Positions 18,614 through 28,400 of a stretch of 63,675 bases of DNA are shown here, one piece after another (the first letter of the stretch is position 1; the number at the start of each line of letters is the position of its first letter). The stretch spans positions 1-63,675 of the forward strand of contig JAFRUI010000028.1 of assembly GCA_017438945.1 (NCBI GenBank), read 5' to 3'. The position numbers and the translations under genes were made by a program. The notes beneath the pieces are model-generated. The model saw only the letters and a program-made list of their open reading frames with translations, did no database searches and was not told where the DNA came from. This DNA comes from Bacteroidales bacterium. GTDB taxonomy: Bacteria; Bacteroidota; Bacteroidia; Bacteroidales; WCHB1-69.

Positions 18614-18811
18614 ATGCCGAAAATTAAAACGAAATCCGCTGCCAAGAAGAGATTCACTTTGACCGGCACCGGAAAAATCAAGAGACATCATGCTTACCAT
18701 AGCCACATTCTCACCAAAAAAACCAAAAAGAGAAAACGTAACCTGGCTTATAGTGCTATTGTCGAACAAAACTTAGATCGCACCGTTAAGCAAATGCTCG
18801 GACAGTGCTAA
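18614..18811 (+). CDS. rpmI: Ribosomal protein bL35
   Basis: A 65-aa, very basic protein: [37 protein letters not shown] is the classical L35 N-terminus. It is a large-subunit protein encoded between infC and rplT, 43 nt after infC, in the universally common infC-rpmI-rplT order. Confidence 0.98.
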   Translation: MPKIKTKSAAKKRFTLTGTGKIKRHHAYHSHILTKKTKKRKRNLAYSAIVEQNLDRTVKQMLGQC

Positions 18812-18896
18812 ATTAATTAATTAACAAACAAAAACGTTCACGTTCAGTTCCCGAAGCGCTTTATGCCACTGACGCGAACAGAAAGGAAAAAGAATT

Positions 18897-19241
18897 ATGT
18901 CAAGATCAGTTAATCATGTTGCTTCAAGAGCAAGAAGAAAAAAGATTTTAAAACGTACCCGCGGTTATTTCGGAAAACGCAAAAACGTCTGGACCGTTGC
19001 GGTAAACTCGTGGGAGAAAGGCCAGCAATACGCCTATCGTGACAGAAAAGCGAAAAAGAGAAATTTCAGAAGCTTGTGGATCACCCGTATCAACGCCGGT
19101 GCCCGTGAATATGGAATGTCTTACTCCGTCCTGATGGGTAGCTTAGCAAAGAAGAACGTTGCGCTCAACCGCAAAGCTCTCGCCGACCTCGCGATGAATA
19201 ATCCTGAGGCATTCAAGGCTATCGTCGATTTGGTAAAATAA
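18897..19241 (+). CDS. rplT: Ribosomal protein bL20
   Basis: A 114-aa basic protein with [32 protein letters not shown] and [20 protein letters not shown], diagnostic of L20, an early 23S rRNA-binding assembly protein. An AGGAAAAAG stretch precedes the ATG. The 85-nt gap after rpmI contains a possible small hairpin (GTTC...GAAC) but no recognisable leader element. A strong terminator follows at 19285. Confidence 0.98.
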   Translation: MSRSVNHVASRARRKKILKRTRGYFGKRKNVWTVAVNSWEKGQQYAYRDRKAKKRNFRSLWITRINAGAREYGMSYSVLMGSLAKKNVALNRKALADLAMNNPEAFKAIVDLVK

Positions 19242-19284
19242 ACCGACAACGCCGTTTTTTAGTTCATTTGTATTTGTTATATAT

Positions 19285-19314
19285 GAAAAAGGAGGTGAAT
19301 TCACCTCCTTTTTC
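19285..19314 (+). terminator. Intrinsic terminator after rplT
   Basis: A 30-bp perfect palindrome: AAAAAGGAGGTGA pairs with TCACCTCCTTTTT, a GC-rich stem ending in a T-run. Being symmetrical it can also stop minus-strand transcription from recG. Confidence 0.85.
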
Positions 19315-19317
19315 GTT

Positions 19318-19344
19318 TAACTATAACTATGACTATAACTATGG
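19318..19344 (+). repeat. Hexamer repeat (CTATAA/CTATGA) downstream of rplT/recG
   Basis: Units ACTATA-ACTATG-ACTATA-ACTATG. It is followed at about 19367-19392 by a degenerate CTTACGT/CTTACAT array reaching the recG stop. Confidence 0.8.
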
Positions 19345-19390
19345 TATAGAATAACGTACAACCCCAAAGTCTTACGTCTTACATCTCACG

Positions 19391-21505
19391 TCAGCTTATG
19401 ACACTCCAGTTTGTATCCCGTTGCATCTGTTTTTTTAGTGTTTCGGCAAGGCGTTTGTGCTCGGGGAACGTCAAATCCGGATCTTTTTCGAGAATCTGCT
19501 GGGCGTAGTTGCGGGTGTAGGCCACTAGTTTCTCGTCTTTGGTGAGGTCGGCGATTTTGAAGTCCAACATGCCGCTCTGGCGCGTGCCCTGCAGGTCGCC
19601 GGGACCGCGCAGCTGCAGGTCGAAGTTGGCGATTTCAAAGCCGTCGTTAGTCTCCACCATGGCATTCAGCCGTTTGCGGCCCTCGGTGGAGAGCTCATAC
19701 TTGGACATCAAGATGCAGTAGGACTGGTTGCCGCCGCGCCCCACGCGTCCGCGCAACTGGTGCAGCTGCGACAGGCCGAACCGCTCGGCGTTCTCGATGA
19801 CCATCACCGTGGCGTTCGGCACATCAATGCCCACCTCGATGACGGTGGTGGAGAGCAGAATCTGTATCTGACCTTTTTTGAAACACCCCATGGTGTAGTC
19901 TTTTTCCTCGGCCTTCATCCTGCCGTGCACCACCCCGATACTGTATTCAGGAGGCGGGAAACTGCGTTCGAACGCCTCGTAACCAGCCTGCAGATCCAGC
20001 AAATCCAGCGCTTCGGACTCCTGAATCAACGGATACACCACATAAACCTGCCGACCTTCCGCAATCTGTTTTTTCAGGAAACCGAACATCTTGAGACGGT
20101 CTTTTTCGTAAAAATGGCTCGTAACGATGGGTTTGCGCCCCGCCGGCAGCTCGTCGATCACGGAAACGTCCAAATCACCGTAAAGAGTCATGGCGAGGGT
20201 GCGCGGAATGGGGGTGGCCGTCATCACGAGAATGTGAGGAGGCGTGGCTCCGCTCTTCCGCCACAACTTTGCCCGCTGCTCCACCCCGAAACGGTGCTGC
20301 TCATCAATTACCACAAGTCCTAACTTGCTGAACACCACATTGTCCTCTATCAAAGCATGCGTGCCAATAAGGATATTCACCTCTCCGTTCTGCAAATCCG
20401 TCAAAATCTGCTTGCGTTTGGCCGTTTTGGTGGAACCCGACAAAAACTCCACATGTAAGTTCAAGGGTTCCAATTGTTTGCTGATTTTCTCGTAATGCTG
20501 GGAGGCCAGAATTTCAGTGGGAGCCATAATACAGGCCTGATACCCGTTATCAATAGCCAATAGCATGCTGAACAGCGCGATGATGGTCTTTCCACTACCC
20601 ACGTCGCCCTGCAACAGCCGGTTCATCTGGTGACCGCTACCCACATCGCCCCGGATTTCCCGAAGCACCCGTTTCTGCGCATTGGTCAGGTCAAACGGCA
20701 GACACTCCTTATAAAACGTGTTGAAATAATGGCCGACCTGTTTGAACGGGTAACCCTCAAATCGGTTAGTGTTTATCAGTTTGAGCTTCAGTAGCTTGAG
20801 TTGAGTGAAAAACAGTTCATCGAATTTTAGCCTGAGGGTGGCCTGCGACAGTTTCTGACTGTCCTCAGGATAATGGATGTTGACCAAAGCATCATGAAGC
20901 GACATCAGATGCAGCTCCTCCACCATCTCCTTGGGCATTGTCTCCGGGATGATATCCTTTACTTGAGCGAGCAGATTTGCCGTCAACTTGGCCACCGACT
21001 TGGAGTCCAATGACTTTTTCTTGGCGGTCTCAGAGGTGTTATACAGTGGCTGAAAACGCAAAGACACGGGCGAGTTCTGTTGTTGCGCCGGATCAATAAG
21101 CTCCGGATGGGTAATGTTCCACCGTCCGTTAAAAAGTGTCGGTTTGCCGAAGATGACAAACTCCTTGCGCGACTTCAACACATCCTGCACCCAACGGATA
21201 CCGTTGAACCACACCAACTCGATAGACCCTGTCTCGTCTGTAAATATTGCGGTCAGCCGCTGCGCTCGCATCTGCCCGACAATCCGGACATTTTGGATGG
21301 CGCCGCGCAGCAGGATATAGCCGCCGTCGTTCACAATGTCGCTGACATGATAGACGTGCGATTTGTCAATGTGACGGTAGGGAAAATAGTATAGTAAGTC
21401 ATTAAAAGTCTGGATGTTGAACTCCTTTCGGAGCACAGCACCGCGCTTCTCACCCACGCCTTTCAGGAATTCGATGGGGGTTTGTAGTATGTCGGTAGTG
21501 GTCAT
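19391..21505 (-). CDS. recG: ATP-dependent DNA helicase RecG
   Basis: A 704-aa helicase. The N-terminal OB-fold wedge (about 50-150, GYILLRGAIQNVRIVGQMRAQRLTA) is followed by helicase motifs: Walker A LLQGDVGSGKT, DEQH box LVVIDEQHRFGV, MTATPIPRTLAMTLYGDLD, and motif VI QLHQLRGRVGRGGNQSYC. RecG remodels stalled forks and Holliday junctions. Length and domain order are normal. Start codon 21505 is preceded by a GGTTATG heptamer array. It is probably read with the aminotransferase-side genes only by chance, since no overlap exists. Confidence 0.97.
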   Translation of the reverse strand: MTTTDILQTPIEFLKGVGEKRGAVLRKEFNIQTFNDLLYYFPYRHIDKSHVYHVSDIVNDGGYILLRGAIQNVRIVGQMRAQRLTAIFTDETGSIELVWFNGIRWVQDVLKSRKEFVIFGKPTLFNGRWNITHPELIDPAQQQNSPVSLRFQPLYNTSETAKKKSLDSKSVAKLTANLLAQVKDIIPETMPKEMVEELHLMSLHDALVNIHYPEDSQKLSQATLRLKFDELFFTQLKLLKLKLINTNRFEGYPFKQVGHYFNTFYKECLPFDLTNAQKRVLREIRGDVGSGHQMNRLLQGDVGSGKTIIALFSMLLAIDNGYQACIMAPTEILASQHYEKISKQLEPLNLHVEFLSGSTKTAKRKQILTDLQNGEVNILIGTHALIEDNVVFSKLGLVVIDEQHRFGVEQRAKLWRKSGATPPHILVMTATPIPRTLAMTLYGDLDVSVIDELPAGRKPIVTSHFYEKDRLKMFGFLKKQIAEGRQVYVVYPLIQESEALDLLDLQAGYEAFERSFPPPEYSIGVVHGRMKAEEKDYTMGCFKKGQIQILLSTTVIEVGIDVPNATVMVIENAERFGLSQLHQLRGRVGRGGNQSYCILMSKYELSTEGRKRLNAMVETNDGFEIANFDLQLRGPGDLQGTRQSGMLDFKIADLTKDEKLVAYTRNYAQQILEKDPDLTFPEHKRLAETLKKQMQRDTNWSVIS

Positions 21506-21511
21506 CAGAAT

Positions 21512-21587
21512 GGTTATGGGTTATGGGTTATTGAAGCGGGTTGAAAGTTTAAGTCTAAGTTTAAGTCTAAGTTTATAGTTATAGTTT
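21512..21587 (+). repeat. Compound heptamer/hexamer repeat between recG and the aminotransferase gene
   Basis: GGTTATG/GGTTATT heptamers (21512-21532), then AAGTTT/AAGTCT hexamers, then TTATAG units. The aminotransferase stop codon TAA is formed by the CTATAA unit at the right end. Confidence 0.88.
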
Positions 21588-22775
21588 GTTCAGGCATTCC
21601 AGGATTATCTGGCAAGAGTCATCAATCTCTTCATCGGAAATGGTCAGTGGCGGGGAGATGCGGAAGGCGGTGTCGCAGAAGAGGAACCAGTCGCTCATGA
21701 TGCCGTTTTCCTTGAAAAGCGCCATCATTTTGAAGAGTTTTTCGGAGGTGCCGAGCTCGACGGCCATGAGCAGACCGCTGCGGCGGATTTCCAGCACATT
21801 CGGAGCGTTCCTAAGCGCATCTTCATAACGTCTGCCTTTTCTTTCGACATCTTTAACAAGCTGATTGTCCATAATATAATTCAGAGCAGCAAGTCCGGCG
21901 GCACAACATACGGGATGTCCTCCGAAGGTGGTGATATGGCCTAACACGGGATTGCTCTGCAGAGAGTCCATTATTTCTTTCGAGGAGATGAAAGCACCGA
22001 GGGGCATTCCGCCACCGAAAGCTTTCGCGAGGCAAACGATGTCAGGGGTCACCCCGTACTTTTGCATGGCGAACATGGCGCCAGTGCGGCCCATTCCCGT
22101 CTGTATCTCGTCGAATATCAACATAGTACCGGTTTCATCGCAACGCTGACGGAGAGCTTGGAGGTAGCCGTCTTTCGGAGGGATGACGCCTGCCTCGCCC
22201 TGCACCGGCTCCACCAGCACGCATGCGGTTTGGTCGTCAATGCGGTTGAGGTCGTCGAAGTTGTTGAACCACAAGTATTCCACATCAGGAAGCAGCGGCT
22301 GGAACGGGGCTTTCCATGTGTCGCCCTCGGGAGAAGCCATCATGCTGAGGGAACCGTGGTTAGAGCCATGATAGGCACAGTGCATCGACATCATTTTATG
22401 CCGCCCTGTATATCGTTTGGCCAGTTTCAAAGCGCCCTCCACCGCCTCGCTGCCGGAGTTGACAAAATAGACGCTATCCAACGGATCCGGCAACAAGCTG
22501 GCAATTTGGGTGGCGTACTGCACCTGCGGACGCTCCACCATCTCGCCATAGACCATAATATGCATATAATCAGCCGCTTGCTGCTGCACAGCGGCCGTCA
22601 CTTTCGGGTTCGCGTGCCCGACATTGTTCACAGACACACCGGAAACCAAATCATAATATCGTTTGCCCTCGGGCGTGTAAAAGTACACTCCCTCAGCACG
22701 TTCCACTTCAATAAGGAGCGGTTCCGGCGAGGTTTGACCTATATGGGCTAAAAATTCTTGTCGTAATGTTTTCAT
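21579..22775 (-). CDS. PLP-dependent class III aminotransferase
   Basis: A 398-aa fold-type I aminotransferase related to ornithine/acetylornithine/4-aminobutyrate aminotransferases. Visible: VYFVNSGSEAVEGALKLAKRYTGR, CAYHGSNHGS, LIFDEIQTGMGRTG (Asp binding the PLP ring) and the Schiff-base lysine motif CLAKAFGGGMPLGAF, then TTFGGHPVCCAA. The start at 22775 is 17 nt after a -7 box (22792-22799); the longer frame to 22802 would include the promoter. The substrate cannot be assigned. The final codon and stop are supplied by a TTATAG-type repeat. Confidence 0.92.
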   Translation of the reverse strand: MKTLRQEFLAHIGQTSPEPLLIEVERAEGVYFYTPEGKRYYDLVSGVSVNNVGHANPKVTAAVQQQAADYMHIMVYGEMVERPQVQYATQIASLLPDPLDSVYFVNSGSEAVEGALKLAKRYTGRHKMMSMHCAYHGSNHGSLSMMASPEGDTWKAPFQPLLPDVEYLWFNNFDDLNRIDDQTACVLVEPVQGEAGVIPPKDGYLQALRQRCDETGTMLIFDEIQTGMGRTGAMFAMQKYGVTPDIVCLAKAFGGGMPLGAFISSKEIMDSLQSNPVLGHITTFGGHPVCCAAGLAALNYIMDNQLVKDVERKGRRYEDALRNAPNVLEIRRSGLLMAVELGTSEKLFKMMALFKENGIMSDWFLFCDTAFRISPPLTISDEEIDDSCQIILECLNKL

Positions 22776-22791
22776 CTTTTCAAATTTGCTG

Positions 22792-22799
22792 CAAAAATA
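22792..22799 (-). promoter_or_regulatory. -7 promoter element of the aminotransferase gene
   Basis: Minus strand TATTTTTG followed by CAGC, 17 nt before ATG 22775; this decides the start choice. Confidence 0.6.
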
Positions 22800-22848
22800 C
22801 ACTTTTTCGGTGAGACAATGAAGCGACGAGACGACGAATTATAAAAAA

Positions 22849-22876
22849 GTAGAGACGTTTAACGAAACGTCTCTAC
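22849..22876. repeat. Palindromic repeat of the GTAGAGACG family
   Basis: GTAGAGACGTTT and AAACGTCTCTAC are separated by 4 nt. The position between two same-strand genes fits a hairpin after the TonB-dependent receptor gene. Confidence 0.9.
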
Positions 22877-22903
22877 AATAATAGTCAATAAAAATCTGTT
22901 CGA

Positions 22904-25171
22904 TTAAAACCTCACTCTCACGCCACCGAGGAAATTGATGCCGGCTTGCGGGAAATAATACGGATCATACGAAATCTCACCGCCATAGTACCCCTCGTAC
23001 AGCGCCGCATTGGTCTCATACTTCGTGTTGAAGAGGTTGTTGACGTTCAGGAACAGTTCCAAATCCTTCAAAGCTTTGAAATGGAAAGTATAGGAGAGGC
23101 GCAGATTGGTGTAGGTGTAAGGTTTCAGAATATACGTGGCGTCACCGGAGTTGTCGAGATACTGTTTGCTGACAAACTTGGTGATCAGACTGATGTTGAA
23201 GTCCTTGAGCGGCGTGAAGGTGAAGTCGTTGCCCAACACGATGTTCGGGGAATAAGCGATGGGCGTGTTGCCGATCTGCTGCTCCACATAGCCGCCGTTC
23301 TCCCAATCTTCGACATAATGCGTGTAGTTAAGGATGCGGTTGAGGCTGAAGCCGCCGTTGATGTGCCACGTGAAGAAACGCACCGGCTTGTAAGCGGCAG
23401 ACAATTCGATACCCAAGCGGTAGCTCTTATCGACGTTCGTCATGAGCGGGTCACCGGTCTGGTCAAGCTCGCCCGTGCGCACCAGCTGGTTCTTGTAGTA
23501 CATGCCGTATAACGTGGTGTTGAAGAAGTACTTGTCATTGTAGTTCATGTAGCTGAACTCCACATCGTAGAGGGTTTCCGGCACCGGCTTGCGGTCATCG
23601 GGGGCGCCCACGAGGTCGTTGCGGGTAGGCTCGCGGTTGGCCGTGGCGAAGGAGAGGTCGAAGCTGTGTTTCACCTTCGGACGTTGCAGGTAATAGTGCA
23701 ACGCGACTTTCGGGTTCACGAAGTTCCAGTGGTACTCCTGCGGGATGGGCGTCAGCTCGTCGTTAACACCGTCAATCGTATAATCCACACGGCGATACTG
23801 CAGCTCGCCCGTCACGCTGAAGTTCTTGATCCAGTAGCGCAGGTTAGCGAATGCCTTGCTCTGCAGCTTATTACCTGTTCCGCGATACCACTCGTAGTTT
23901 GCCGGACAATCCTTGACTCTATCGGGCTGCACCCATACAATGTTGCCGTAGTGGTTGCCGTAATAGTTGCTCACATCCGCACCGGCCACCCAACGCAAAC
24001 CTTGGTCGGTATGGTTCTTAAACACTTGTGAACCTGTGTATTGTGCATGAAGTCCATAGTAATAGTTGTCCAAATACTTTTGCGTAACCAAGTCTGTGCG
24101 ATTCTGATCCTCGTGCAATTGCTCTAAGCCGTATTTGTTGATTTTCTTGTCATCCTTATATTGCTCATAATAGCCGAAGCCACGCGTCAGATAGGGCATC
24201 ACCTGTAAGCTGTGGTGTTGGAGGCCTCCCTGACGAATCCAATCCTTGAGATACTCTAACTGGTAGAAAGTCTGGGTATAGTGGTCGTAGGAATTTTCGT
24301 AGTAGTGACGCACTCCGTTGTCATCATAATATTCGCCGCAAGAATTGTAGGTGCGGTTGGTGGCAAGACTGTCGTAAGGCACGCCGTTCCAAGCTAAGCC
24401 GGAATTCTCCTTGCCAAAGAGCATGTGAAAACGCAGTTTACCGTTGTCCTTGTTCTTCTTGAAATTATAGAGGTCGAGTTGTGCGGTAAGGAAACCCGAG
24501 TTGAGTCGCACACCGGAGAAGTCGATATAGCCGTCGCTGCGGATGTCGGAGAAGGAGGCGAGCATGGAGAAACGCTTGCCGATGAGGCCAGTACCCGCGC
24601 TAACCATATTGTGGAAAGTGTTAAAGGAACCGTATGCGGTACGGGCCTCGGCAAAAGGTTTCAACGGAATGTCGCGGGTCACGAAATCGACACGGGCGCC
24701 GTAGGAAGTACTACCGTCGGAAGTGTTGGCGCCGCTCTGCACGCTCACATTCTCGATATAAGTTCCCATATCGGGCAGGTTCACTAACCATGAACCCTGC
24801 GACTCGGCGTTGTTGATGGTCACGCCGTTGAGGGTGGTGTTGATACGGGTCTGGTCGATGCCGCGGATGAACATGTAGGTGGCGCCCAAGCCGTTACCCG
24901 ACTCGGAAGTGACCACCACGGAGGGCATCAGCTCCAGCAGGTTGTTAACGCTACCATTGCCCTGCTGCGCACGAATCTGCGGCATCGACATCGTGGTCAC
25001 GTTCGCCGACTGCTGCACCGTGGGCTTCGTGAATTGGATCGTCACCTCCGGCACCGTACCCTGCTGCACCGTGTCCGGTTGCTGCGCGAACAACGCAGTC
25101 GCAAACAGCACCATCATTAACGACAGCGCTGCATTCTTAATTCTTAATTCTGCATTCTTAATTGAAAACAT
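22904..25171 (-). CDS. TonB-dependent receptor under TPP-riboswitch control (predicted thiamine-compound transporter)
   Basis: A 755-aa outer-membrane receptor: signal peptide region ending ALFAQQPD, plug domain (about 45-165, with MPQIRAQQGNGSVNNLLELMPSVVV and TYMFIRGIDQTRINTTLNGV), then a 22-strand type barrel ending in FLGGVRVRF with a terminal Phe. A TPP riboswitch 60-130 nt upstream indicates repression by thiamine pyrophosphate, so uptake of thiamine or a precursor is inferred. Similar riboswitch-controlled receptors (OmpT-type) are known in Bacteroidetes. The first about 18 residues (MFSIKNAELRIKNAALS) are encoded by AATTAAG/AATGCAG heptamers; a start at LMMVLF would remove them. Confidence 0.9.
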   Translation of the reverse strand: MFSIKNAELRIKNAALSLMMVLFATALFAQQPDTVQQGTVPEVTIQFTKPTVQQSANVTTMSMPQIRAQQGNGSVNNLLELMPSVVVTSESGNGLGATYMFIRGIDQTRINTTLNGVTINNAESQGSWLVNLPDMGTYIENVSVQSGANTSDGSTSYGARVDFVTRDIPLKPFAEARTAYGSFNTFHNMVSAGTGLIGKRFSMLASFSDIRSDGYIDFSGVRLNSGFLTAQLDLYNFKKNKDNGKLRFHMLFGKENSGLAWNGVPYDSLATNRTYNSCGEYYDDNGVRHYYENSYDHYTQTFYQLEYLKDWIRQGGLQHHSLQVMPYLTRGFGYYEQYKDDKKINKYGLEQLHEDQNRTDLVTQKYLDNYYYGLHAQYTGSQVFKNHTDQGLRWVAGADVSNYYGNHYGNIVWVQPDRVKDCPANYEWYRGTGNKLQSKAFANLRYWIKNFSVTGELQYRRVDYTIDGVNDELTPIPQEYHWNFVNPKVALHYYLQRPKVKHSFDLSFATANREPTRNDLVGAPDDRKPVPETLYDVEFSYMNYNDKYFFNTTLYGMYYKNQLVRTGELDQTGDPLMTNVDKSYRLGIELSAAYKPVRFFTWHINGGFSLNRILNYTHYVEDWENGGYVEQQIGNTPIAYSPNIVLGNDFTFTPLKDFNISLITKFVSKQYLDNSGDATYILKPYTYTNLRLSYTFHFKALKDLELFLNVNNLFNTKYETNAALYEGYYGGEISYDPYYFPQAGINFLGGVRVRF

Positions 25172-25236
25172 ACTCTAACAGTTTGGTTATTAATAAATTA
25201 AACACACTGAAAGAGGGATAAGAGGACGTTGTGAAA

Positions 25237-25300
25237 ATCCCTACGGCGGCATTATCCGCATCAGGTTCAACGGGTCTGATCTCAGCCATACGGCACCCCT
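25237..25300 (-). promoter_or_regulatory. TPP (THI-element) riboswitch upstream of the TonB-dependent receptor gene
   Basis: On the minus strand: GGGGTGCC, then GGCTGAGATCAGACCC, GAACCTGATGCGGATAATGCC, then GCGTAGGGA-like GCCGTAGGGA. These are the conserved THI-box blocks in the correct order and spacing, including CUGAGA and ACCUGAU. It is preceded by a -7 box at 25314-25321. About 65 nt separate it from ATG 25171, so control could be at translation initiation. Confidence 0.95.
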
Positions 25301-25313
25301 TTCAAAACGGCGG

Positions 25314-25321
25314 CAAAAATA
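25314..25321 (-). promoter_or_regulatory. -7 promoter element of the riboswitch-receptor transcript
   Basis: Minus strand TATTTTTG followed by CCGCC, placing the transcription start just before the riboswitch. Confidence 0.6.
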
Positions 25322-25351
25322 CGATTTTTTGCGATGAATTTGAAAAAAAAC

Positions 25352-25359
25352 TATTTTTG
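25352..25359 (+). promoter_or_regulatory. -7 promoter element of the fused oxidoreductase gene
   Basis: TATTTTTG followed by CAAC, about 55 nt before ATG 25414. It rules out an upstream start at 25231, which lies inside the riboswitch. Confidence 0.55.
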
Positions 25360-25413
25360 CAACTTGTAAAATTTTTGGAATCAACAATAATCAAAAATAT
25401 AAGAACAAGAATC

Positions 25414-28400
25414 ATGTATCCAATTTTACACCATCCCATTTTGGATATTCCCGAAAGGGAGATCACGACCTTTGAGTACAAGGGTCAGCAAGTTAAAGCC
25501 GCGAAAGGCTACACTATCGCCGCCGCATTGCATCAGGCGGGATTCCCCATTCACAGTCACAGTTTGAAGGGCCGCGAGCGCAGCATGGACTGCGGCATTG
25601 GCAAGTGCGGCGCCTGCGAAATGCTCGTCGATGGCGTGGTGAAACGCATTTGCGTCACCCTCGTCGATGGCGTGAAGAAGGTGGAGGAGATTGCCCACAA
25701 CTATCTTCCCGAAACCGCTGCCGACAAACCCGCCGCCGCACAGAAAGTCTACAAGACCGAGGTCGCCATCATCGGCGCCGGTCCCGCCGGCCTCGCCTGC
25801 CGCGAACAACTCAACAAATTCGGCATCCCCAACATCGTCATCGACAACAACGACCGCATCGGCGGACAGTTCACCATGCAGACCCACCAGTTCTTCTTCT
25901 TCGAGAAGGAGCAGAAATACGGCGGTATGCGCGGTTTCGACATCGCCAAGACGTTGGCTGGTGACGACCACTCCGGCATCCTGCTCAACAGCACTGTGTG
26001 GGACATCCTCGAAGGCAAACGCGTGGCCGCCAAGAATATGGAGGACGGCAGCATCTTCTTCGTGGATGCCAACTTCCTCGTCGTGGCCACGGGTGCGTTC
26101 CCGTTCATGCCCACCTTCGAGAACGACGATCTGCCGGGCGTTTATACCGCCGCTGTCGTGCAGAAGATGATGAACCTGCAGCACACGCTCCTCGGCAAGC
26201 GCATCCTCACCATCGGCGCCGGCAATATCGGCTACCTCACGTCGTATCAAGCCGTTCAAGCGGGTGCGAAAGTGGTGGCCATCGTCGAGGCCATGGACCA
26301 CGAGGGCGGATTCCCGGTGCAGGCCAACCGCGTGCGCCGTCTCGGTATCCCGATTATCACTTCCCACACACTGCTGAAAGCCATCCCCAACGAAGATCAC
26401 ACCGGCGTGATCGGCGCGGTGATTGCCGAATGCAAGAACTTCCAACCCGTGCCTGGCACCGAGCAGGTCATCAAAGACATCGACCTTATTAATATATGTA
26501 CCGGTCTGAAACCCGACAACCTCATCCTCGAAAAGGGCAAGGTCACCTTCGGGCTCAACACCTACGGCATCGGTGACGCCACCCGCGTGGGTGAGGGCAC
26601 CTGCGCCGTGCTGCGCGGCAAACAGGCCGCCATGGAGATCGCCCAGGCCTTGAACGTGCGCTTCAACTATGACGACTACCTCGCCGTGACCAAGGATTAC
26701 GCGGATTCCCAGCAACATCCGGTGCGTGTGTTGGAGAAACCCAACCGTCCCTGCGGCGACCGTCTGCAGAAGCCGTTCGTCATGGCCGACTGCCTCTACG
26801 GTTTCGCCTGCAACCCCTGTACATTTGCCTGCCCGCAAGGCGCCATCACCAAAATCGCCACCAACCACGTGCCGCAGATCGACTACGACAAGTGCATCGG
26901 CTGCATGAAGTGCGTCAACCACTGTCCCGGCTTAGCTCTCTTCGGCTACAACATCCCGAAAAACTGGCTCTTCCTGCCGTTTGAGTACGATGCAGAGGAG
27001 AATGCAGAGGTTTTCTTGGTGGACGACAGCGGCAAAAAGGTCGGCGAAGGCGTCATCGAGAAGATCACGAAGGGCGCGAACAAGACGCATGTTGCCCGCG
27101 TGAAATCCCTGGATATCAGCGGTGAAGCAATGATGAACGTCACCGGTTTCATCCTGAAGGAGAACTATCCCGAACCGCTGAACTGGCAGAAGTTGGATAA
27201 GAAAGAAGAAGATCCTGCTTTCGTCTGCCACTGCGACGATGTGAAAATCGAAACCATCTTAGAGGCCGTGAAAGGCAAGAAGATCATCTCCGTGGACGAG
27301 CTGAAACATATCACCCGCATCGGTATGGGTCCGTGTCGAGGCAAACGCTGCATCCCGCGCGTGAAGCTGCTGCTGGCCGGTCATGGTGTGGAGGTGGTAG
27401 GCGACTCCACCCCGCGCGGCCCGCTCTCCTCGCAGCTCAACATCGGCGAGCTCTGCCCGAACGACCAGCCCGAAGTCTTCGTGACGAACGTCAATGGCCA
27501 CCCGACCAAGAAGGTCGAGTGCGATGTCTTCGTGGCGGGCGGCGGCATCACGGGCAGCGGCCTTTTCCGTTACTTCGCCGAAGCCGGCAAGAAGGTGGTG
27601 CTCTGCAACGCCGAGCGCGGCTCCTCCTGGCGCTGCATCGGCGGCGGCCGTCCCAGCTTCTCCGTGCCGGAGATCGCCGACATTGCGGAACACAACCGCG
27701 CCATCTTCGAATCCATCCAGAAGGTCACCAACATCAACTACAAGCCCACGCGCTACGTCGGGTTCGCCCACGACGAGGCCAACTACAAGGCGTTGGAGAA
27801 ATCCCTCGAATGGAGCGACGGCTATATGGTTGATAAGAAGGACTTCGTGAAGGAGGTTTCACCCTATTTCAATCCGAACCTCAACACTTATCAAGCCGCC
27901 TGCATCACCAATGCGTGCTGGCAGGCCACGCCGGGTCCCACCATCAACTACATCCGCAATATCGCCATTGAGCACGGCGGCGTGCTGCTGGAGGACACCC
28001 GTCTGTTGGAGGTGCGCAAGACCGCCAAGGGTTTCATGGCGTTGGTGAAGACCCACGACAAAGAGTACGTGGAGTACCATTGCGAGCATTTCGTGAACTC
28101 CCTCGGACCGAGCGCCAACAAGTTCGCGGAACAGCTAGGCATGTATCTCGGATTGTATCCCATTAAGCACCAGGCCTTTATCACGCATCGCCTGCCGATG
28201 TTGGGTAAGGACGGCGACTCCTTGGACATGCTCATCGACCGTCGGAAGTACAAAGGCTTCTCCGCCGTCTATGGTCAGCAGTTCGCGGAGACCGGCCAGA
28301 TCATCGGCTGTGCGTCGCCCGCGACCGAGCAGCAGCAGGCCGGCAAGGAGCTGAAGTACAACACGCAGGAGTTCCTGCAGGTCTGTGCAGAGATGTTCAT

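Noticed and set aside
18811-18897. L20-type autoregulatory leader between rpmI and rplT
   Set aside because: Only a weak GTTC/GAAC pairing is visible; not enough to call a structured element.
25231-25413. N-terminal extension of the oxidoreductase to 25231
   Set aside because: It would run through the TPP riboswitch and the gene's own -7 box; homology starts at MYPILHHP (25414).
25426-26922. 498-codon minus-strand ORF inside the oxidoreductase gene
   Set aside because: The Val/His/Asp-rich composition is typical of the antisense of GC-rich codons; the plus strand has all Fe-S and FAD motifs.
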